From: JBCDBH01 sp039184055
GTDB lineage: Bacteria > Acidobacteriota > Thermoanaerobaculia > Multivoradales > J023
Length of the DNA stretch: 38,638 bases
Direction of reading: 5' to 3'
Assembly (NCBI GenBank): GCA_039184055.1
Contig: JBCDBH010000006.1
Location: 1 to 38,638 of the forward strand
Made by a program: the position numbers and the translations under genes. Below, in pieces: positions 34,521-38,638 of the stretch. How positions within the stretch are numbered: the first letter of the stretch is position 1; each line of letters opens with the position of its first letter. The notes under the pieces were generated by a model, which had not been told where the DNA came from, ran no database searches, and saw only the letters and a list, made by a program, of their open reading frames with translations.

Positions 34521-35250
34521 TTTCTATGGCTCGTGGATCGTCTGTGGCAATACCAACACGTCATTCGGACCAGGAGTCGAGGTCACCATTGCTCCGGGTC
34601 TCGATCTATCGACGGCGACCGTAACCATCGGCGTGGGATCGACCCAGTTCGAGGGTACCTTCGAGTACGAGCCGACCAACGACTCGCTGGTCGCCAGCGC
34701 CGGTCTTCCCGCCGGCATGGCGGCGATGTCGATCTCGCGCTATGTCGACACGACCAACAACTTCTACGCTCTCTATGCCCTGGTGGTGCGCAGCGTCGAC
34801 GCGGTCCAGCAGTGGCCACCGCTCGGGAGTTGGGTGGCGCGACTCGATGAGCAGGGTACCGGGCGCGGCATGTCCGTCGCGCCGGGCTCGCCGAGCAAAT
34901 TCGACGGTCTTTACGAAGTGTTCGCGGCCGGTGGCGTGCAATTCGGCTTCTTCTCGCGGGTCACCTTGTCGAATGACGGCACCAACGCGAAGATCGAAAA
35001 CGCCTTCAACCAGATCGTCGGTGAGTCGCTGACTCTGACCTATGACGCGACCACGGCGTCGCTCGACGGGAGTCTCACCGTCGCCGCGCCGGGTGGGTTG
35101 CCGGTGCCGCCGATGGAGTATCAGATCGCCATCTCGCGATTCTCCTTTTTCAGTCAGGATCACAAGCGCGAGTTCGTCTACGGCGTGACCTTTGTCGGTG
35201 ACCCCGAGCAGGCCGGAACCTGGGGTGCCGAGACGGGCGGTTCGGGGTAG
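34507..35250 (+). CDS. Unknown beta-rich protein ending the second CHAT operon
   Basis: 247 residues from ATG 34507, with GAGGAG upstream, starting inside the CHAT gene. There is no signal peptide or membrane span (MAQSNFYGSWIVCGNTNTSFG). The sequence seems to hold two similar halves: GVEVTIAPGLDLSTATVTIGVGS...FYALYALVV and GLYEVFAAGGVQFGFFSRVTLSND...REFVYGVTFVG. Each half contains a short YxI/ISRY or ISRF segment (MSISRYVD, IAISRFSF). I recognise no family. Coupling to an exported CHAT protease makes it a candidate effector, regulator or substrate; the lack of an export signal is odd if the CHAT domain acts outside. Confidence 0.75.
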   Translation: MAQSNFYGSWIVCGNTNTSFGPGVEVTIAPGLDLSTATVTIGVGSTQFEGTFEYEPTNDSLVASAGLPAGMAAMSISRYVDTTNNFYALYALVVRSVDAVQQWPPLGSWVARLDEQGTGRGMSVAPGSPSKFDGLYEVFAAGGVQFGFFSRVTLSNDGTNAKIENAFNQIVGESLTLTYDATTASLDGSLTVAAPGGLPVPPMEYQIAISRFSFFSQDHKREFVYGVTFVGDPEQAGTWGAETGGSG

Positions 35251-35321
35251 GCGTCGCCGCCGTCGGGAGCTGATAAAGTGGTGCTTCACCTCGTCTTCAC
35301 GGGGTGACGGCATTCCCCCAA

Positions 35322-35483
35322 AAGCCTGTCGCACATTGACGGTAGGTGGCTGGCGGAGCGCCGCGAGAGGCTCCGCAAGGCGCTTATGCAGGCCCATACC
35401 CACCGGTATGGGCCAAGGAAGCAACGCCGCGTAGGCCTCGCGCCGCCCGCCAGACGCCTGGCGCTTCAATACGCGACAGGCTT
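35322..35483. ncRNA. 162-nt imperfect palindrome: rod-like RNA or interspersed repeat
   Basis: The ends AAGCCTGTCGC (35322-35332) and GCGACAGGCTT (35473-35483) pair perfectly. At the exact centre GGCCCATACC (35391-35400) pairs with GGTATGGGCC (35405-35414). Between them ATTGA/TCAAT, CTGGCGG/CCGCCAG and CGCGAG/CTCGCG pair about the same centre (35402.5). Local stems GCGGAGC/GCTCCGC and CGCCAG/CTGGCG compete. It could be a small RNA, a leader of the aconitase gene, or a palindromic mobile repeat. It is not SRP RNA (no GGAA apical loop) or a riboswitch I know. Confidence 0.55.
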
Positions 35484-35513
35484 CTAGACTACCCAGCTTC
35501 ATGGAGGGCCTCG

Positions 35514-37523
35514 ATGCGGCCACCTGAGATCGTCAAGCTCACCCCTGGCAAGCGCGTATTGTTTCTGACCAAAGATCCCGATCTGATCCGTCGCCAACTT
35601 GCCGGTGAGCTCGATCTCACTATGGACGATCTGACCGTCGACGACCTTCTCGACGACATCAACACCGACGTCATGACCCCGGCGTGGGTGTGTTTTCAAC
35701 ACCGCCCCGAAGACATCGCCCGCGAGGCCTACGCCGGGCTGATCGTCGATGGCGAGCGTCTGATGCCGCGTGACGCGTTGATCAACGGTGGCTTCGAGAT
35801 CATCGTCTCGGGGTATCGCAAGGGCACCGGCAGCTCACGTGAAACCGCCGTTCAGGCCGAAAAATGGTCGGGGATCTGCATTGCCGTCGCGGCCTCCTTC
35901 GCGCCCATTCACGCGCGCAACAACATCAACCAGGGTGTGTTGATGACCGACCACGCCGTGCTCGAACGGCTGATGGCGGGCGAGGGCGTAGGGCTCGAAA
36001 CCTTCTACCGCGACTACGACCCGGTCACCCAGTTGATCGTCCAGGCGGGTGGGCTTTTTCCGTTCGCCAAAGCGCTCGCCGCCGGTGAGGTCGAGGTGCC
36101 GTCCCACGGTACCGACGAACGACCGATGAATATGACCGAGCGTCTGCTCTCGCGGCATCTGCTCGGCGATGGCCCACGCTATGTCGAGCCCCACGACGCC
36201 GTGCTGGTGGAAGTCGACGGTGGCTACTCGCACGACTTCACCTCGGCGCAGGTGCACTACTTTCTCGAGCAGGAATACGGCGAGTCCTACGAGATCAAGC
36301 ACGCCGACCGTTTCGGCGCCTTCGAGGATCACCTCGTTTACGCCGACCAGGTCCAACGCTTCCAGCCTTTTCTCGAGCAGATCGCCACCATGCGCGCGCT
36401 GCAGCGCGACTTCCAGTCGCACTCCGGGGTGCAGGATTTCCTGGTGCGGGACGGTGTCTCTCCCGGGATTTGTCACGAAGTGGCGCGTGAGCACATGGTC
36501 AGTCCGGGTGACTTCATCCAGGCCACCGACAGCCATACCTGTATGGGCGGCGCCAACAACGCGCTCGCCTGGGGTGTCGGCGCCACCGAATACGCCAATC
36601 TGATCTACAACGGCTTCACCTTCGTCGAAGTCCCCGAGGCGATTCGCTTTCATCTGGTGGGGGAGCTGGCCGACAACGTCACCGCCAAAGACGTCATGCT
36701 CTACATCCTGCTGCACTACGCGCGGGAGCAGAAGACGCTGAATCGCGTCATGGAATTCACCGGCCCGGGGATCGGCGCCCTGTCGATGGACGAGCGCGCC
36801 ACCCTCGCCAACATGGCCACCGAATGCTCGGCCCGTGGCGCCGTCGTCGCCGCCGATCAAAAGACCTTCGACTGGCTCGCCAAATATCGTCCCGACGCCG
36901 ACCTCGCCGCTCTGCGCGCGGGTGCCGTCGAACCCGATCCGGGCGCCTTCTACAGCGGTGGCGAGCACACCATCGACCTCGCGACCATCCGACCCATGGT
37001 GGCCGACCCCGGCGATCCCGATCGCGGCATTCCCTCCGATCCCACCAACGGCGCACTGATCACCGACATCGGCGACGTCGCCATCGACATCGCCTACGGC
37101 GGCAGCTGCACCGCTGGCAAGATCGATGATCTGGGCTTCTACCACCGCGTCGTCGCCGAAGCTGTCGCCAACAACCTCCGGGTCGCGACTGGCGTTTCCT
37201 TCCTCATCCAATTCGGTAGCGAAACCGTCGAACGCCACGCGCGCGAACAGGGCTACCTCGACACCTTCGAACGCGCCGGCATCACCATGATCAAACCCGG
37301 CTGCGGCGCCTGCATCGGCTGTGGGCCAGGTGTTTCCGAGACCTCCGAACAAGTCACCGTCTCGGCCATCAACCGCAACTACAAAGGCCGTTCCGGCCCC
37401 GGCAAGCTCTACCTCGCCTCGCCCCTCACCGTCGCCGCCTCCGCCTTCACCGGCACCATCACCGCCTACGAACCCGGTATGTTCAGTGCGATGAGGCGGC
37501 CTCAGCTACGTGTCGTCGGGTGA
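35514..37523 (+). CDS. Aconitase-family hydratase with N-terminal swivel domain
   Basis: 669 residues from ATG 35514 (GGAGGG 6 nt upstream). The first ~170 residues hold a LeuD-like swivel domain (GGFEIIVSGYRKGTGSSRETAVQAEKWSG, containing the GSSRE substrate loop). The catalytic LeuC/aconitase-like part follows: SPGDFIQATDSHTCMGGANNALAWGVGATEYA, with one cluster cysteine, then KPGCGACIGCGPG with the other two, and NRNYKGRSGPGKLYLASPLTVAASAFTG. All [4Fe-4S] ligands are therefore present. Usual aconitases carry the swivel domain last; AcnB and some fused isopropylmalate dehydratase-like enzymes carry it before. Substrate may be citrate/isocitrate, methylcitrate-type or isopropylmalate; I cannot decide. 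No other pathway genes are nearby. Confidence 0.85.
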   Translation: MRPPEIVKLTPGKRVLFLTKDPDLIRRQLAGELDLTMDDLTVDDLLDDINTDVMTPAWVCFQHRPEDIAREAYAGLIVDGERLMPRDALINGGFEIIVSGYRKGTGSSRETAVQAEKWSGICIAVAASFAPIHARNNINQGVLMTDHAVLERLMAGEGVGLETFYRDYDPVTQLIVQAGGLFPFAKALAAGEVEVPSHGTDERPMNMTERLLSRHLLGDGPRYVEPHDAVLVEVDGGYSHDFTSAQVHYFLEQEYGESYEIKHADRFGAFEDHLVYADQVQRFQPFLEQIATMRALQRDFQSHSGVQDFLVRDGVSPGICHEVAREHMVSPGDFIQATDSHTCMGGANNALAWGVGATEYANLIYNGFTFVEVPEAIRFHLVGELADNVTAKDVMLYILLHYAREQKTLNRVMEFTGPGIGALSMDERATLANMATECSARGAVVAADQKTFDWLAKYRPDADLAALRAGAVEPDPGAFYSGGEHTIDLATIRPMVADPGDPDRGIPSDPTNGALITDIGDVAIDIAYGGSCTAGKIDDLGFYHRVVAEAVANNLRVATGVSFLIQFGSETVERHAREQGYLDTFERAGITMIKPGCGACIGCGPGVSETSEQVTVSAINRNYKGRSGPGKLYLASPLTVAASAFTGTITAYEPGMFSAMRRPQLRVVG

Positions 37524-37622
37524 TGGGATTAGAGCATCAACGGGCTGAATCGGCGCAAGAATCGTGTATAGTGCGATAATGATCCCGTAGATCGTAAAAT
37601 GCACGATTCGTGATCCCATCAC
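37520..37622. repeat. Nested inverted repeats at the aconitase stop codon
   Basis: GTGATGGGAT (37520-37529, including the stop codon) pairs with ATCCCATCAC (37613-37622). Inside, GAATCGTG (37559-37566) pairs with CACGATTC (37602-37609). The structure ends exactly where the 41-bp tandem array begins. It could act as a terminator or be a mobile-element end. Confidence 0.5.
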
Positions 37623-38031
37623 ACTCCGTCGTGGCGGCTCGTGCAACTTTTCATCGCCGTCCGACGCCGTCGTATCGTCTCAAACAAATTTTTGTCGCCC
37701 CGCGACGTCGTCGGATCTCGGTAAAAAACTGGAAATCGCGCCACGACGCCGTCATCTTGGAATACACGATGGCCTACTAGCATCTGACGTCGTCGTATCG
37801 CGACGTACAGATGCTCATCTCGATGCGACTGTGTTGGATGGCTGCGTACGGATGTTCATCTTGCCGTGACCGTGTCGGGTGGCGACGTGTAGAAGTTCAC
37901 CCTGGCTCGACCGCGTTGAGGTGCGACGTGCGGATGTTCATCTCGACCTGACTGCGTTGGGTGGAGGCGTGCGGATGTTCATCTCGGCTCGACCTCGTCC
38001 GAGCTCGGCGCTCGATCAAGACTCAACCAGA
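37622..38031 (+). repeat. Ten tandem 41-bp units with exact period
   Basis: Units begin at 37622, 37663, 37704, 37745, 37786, 37827, 37868, 37909, 37950 and 37991, each exactly 41 bp apart. Nine of ten start GAC, followed by a GT at position 7-8. Units 5-9 share GTRCNGATGTTCATCT near position 20-35 and are most alike (37909 and 37950); units 2-4 are strongly diverged and AT-richer. Since 41 is not a multiple of three, a repeated coding function is unlikely. No gene is supported inside; the small plus frame at 37879-38139 is not convincing. Regulatory or structural function is unknown. Confidence 0.75.
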
Positions 38032-38261
38032 GATGGTTCGACGCGAGCGACTTTCAAGCCAGCAACCGATTCGATCTGTCGAGTCGCCGAATTGACGGCA
38101 TCGAGAAACGTGGATGCCGTCCTGATGAACTCGCCATAGCCGACGCCATCGATCGTGCCAAACGTCGCATCATCGCAGCCGACTTCGAAAAGCGCGTCGA
38201 TGGTGCTCTCGCCCTCGACGTCACCTGCGATTACCAGTGTGAGCTCGTGCTCGTGCATCAT
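38016..38261 (-). CDS. Short protein, apparently truncated relative of a small HTH-regulator family
   Basis: 81 residues from ATG 38261, with GGAG a few bases upstream. The sequence MMHEHELTLVIAGDVEGESTIDALFEVGCDDATFGTIDGVGYGEFIRTASTF and VNSATRQIESVAGLKVARVEPS resembles the N-terminal half of a small family I recall as ending in a helix-turn-helix (MerR/excisionase-like) segment. Here the chain stops at PSLVES, just as it enters the last 41-bp unit, and no HTH follows in any frame I checked. It may be a truncated gene or a stand-alone sensor domain. Family recognition is from memory and moderate. Confidence 0.55.
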   Translation of the reverse strand: MMHEHELTLVIAGDVEGESTIDALFEVGCDDATFGTIDGVGYGEFIRTASTFLDAVNSATRQIESVAGLKVARVEPSLVES

Positions 38262-38408
38262 CGTTCTCCGTGTCGACATCGCTTCTGCGATTGCTGATTT
38301 GCCTGGCGTGCGGATGTTGGCAGGCTGCAAGAGCATTGGTCGAGTACGATAATAGGGAGAATAATCTCTCTAATTGGATTCTATCACTGGAAAGAGGGCG
38401 TTTGGTGG
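38262..38408. other. Short AT-richer intergenic gap
   Basis: About 147 bp between two minus-strand genes. It holds an AT-rich stretch (about 38345-38390) with TATTAT on the minus strand, a possible promoter for the 38261 gene. No gene or RNA was recognised. Confidence 0.3.
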
Positions 38409-38638
38409 CTATTGCAGGTCAGGCACCACCACCAAATCGGGTAGACCACCTTTGGCCATCGTTGGAGTCTGGGTACCGTCAGTGAGGTCGCGGACGGTCT
38501 GATCGAGGTGACTCTCGAGCTCGCTGCTGGTGATGGCGCCATCACGATCGCGGTCGGCCTGACCGGCGAGTGCGCAAAGGTGTGAAGACGTAGACGGATG
38601 ACTGCAAGCTGCCAGCTTTTGGCGCCGGTGGTGCCGAG
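38409..38638 (-). pseudogene. 3' end of a caspase-family (peptidase C14-like) gene, probably frameshifted, cut by window edge
   Basis: The minus frame ending at TAG 38409 encodes ALAGQADRDRDGAITSSELE, then TVRDLTDGTQTPTMAKGGLPDLVVV. This matches the C-terminus of bacterial caspase-family proteins: an EF-hand-like DxDxDG loop, then LTxGxQTPT and a PD-hydrophobic end. Upstream the same frame is poor, while the neighbouring frame reads SSVYVFTPL, which fits the expected VFTxxLLxGLxGxAD segment. This suggests a frameshift near 38570. The catalytic His/Cys part lies outside the window. Family assignment rests on a short segment. Confidence 0.55.

Noticed and set aside
35322..35483. SRP RNA or 6S RNA assignment for the palindrome
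   Set aside because: No GGAA apical loop or SRP core sequence and no recognised 6S bubble sequence; kept only as an unassigned structured element.
35835..37352. 505-codon minus-strand frame
   Set aside because: Antisense to the aconitase-family gene, which has all family motifs.
37622..38031. Second CRISPR array
   Set aside because: The 41-bp units have no invariant repeat alternating with unique spacers; similarity is spread across the unit.
1..38638. tRNA or rRNA genes, transposase or integrase genes
   Set aside because: None was recognised on either strand on reading through; no IS element ends were found apart from the inverted repeats listed.

Overview
The window is high-GC bacterial DNA with dense, mostly ordinary coding. 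The best taxonomic clue is the partial secreted protein at the left edge. It combines ELWxxDGT repeats with a C-terminal domain (DTGAFYFF, ELMIKVLDGR, WVFYASLSNV) that I associate with Acidobacteriota, especially Thermoanaerobaculia. CHAT peptidases, DUF1800/DUF1501 proteins and an IPTL-CTERM giant protein fit that placement. The placement is an inference; no rRNA or tRNA gene was seen.

Layout. 1-4415: partial ELWxxDGT repeat protein and a TPR-like protein, both minus strand. 4416-6920: an AraC-type regulator, then a decayed CRISPR locus: seven repeats plus an 8-nt remnant, joined directly to the first ~105 codons of a type I-E-like cas3. A Uma2-family nuclease gene follows. Two 32-bp direct repeats flank this segment. 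7008-12907: an operon of ECF sigma factor, single-pass membrane protein (putative anti-sigma), two paralogous exported proteins with poly-proline tails, and a TPR-CHAT peptidase predicted to be extracytoplasmic. 12924-19168: HAD-IIA phosphatase, DinB protein, small exported protein, choice-of-anchor I protein, M23 peptidase, membrane protein and GNAT acetyltransferase. 19165-22377: membrane protein, DUF1800 and DUF1501 genes in one overlapping minus-strand operon. 22476-29676: a lone response-regulator receiver and a 2247-residue IPTL-CTERM protein of about 17 repeats. 29861-35250: a second, parallel operon of ECF sigma factor, single-pass membrane protein, exported TPR-CHAT peptidase and a small unknown protein. 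35322-37523: a 162-nt imperfect palindrome, then an aconitase-family gene with its swivel domain at the N-terminus. 37520-38638: nested inverted repeats, ten 41-bp tandem units with exact period, a truncated small gene, and the apparently frameshifted 3' end of a caspase-family (C14-like) gene.

The strongest biological theme is the pair of ECF sigma / membrane anti-sigma-like / exported CHAT peptidase operons. In the first, an ECF-promoter-like motif (TGAGGGAATCGA-N11-CGTT) occurs with identical spacing upstream of the sigma gene and again upstream of the exported-protein/CHAT part. This suggests autoregulation and a pathway in which a caspase-fold protease acts on the outer side of the membrane to control, or be controlled by, the sigma factor. 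The role is inferred; the gene order, signal sequences, catalytic His/Cys motifs and repeated motif are read from the sequence.
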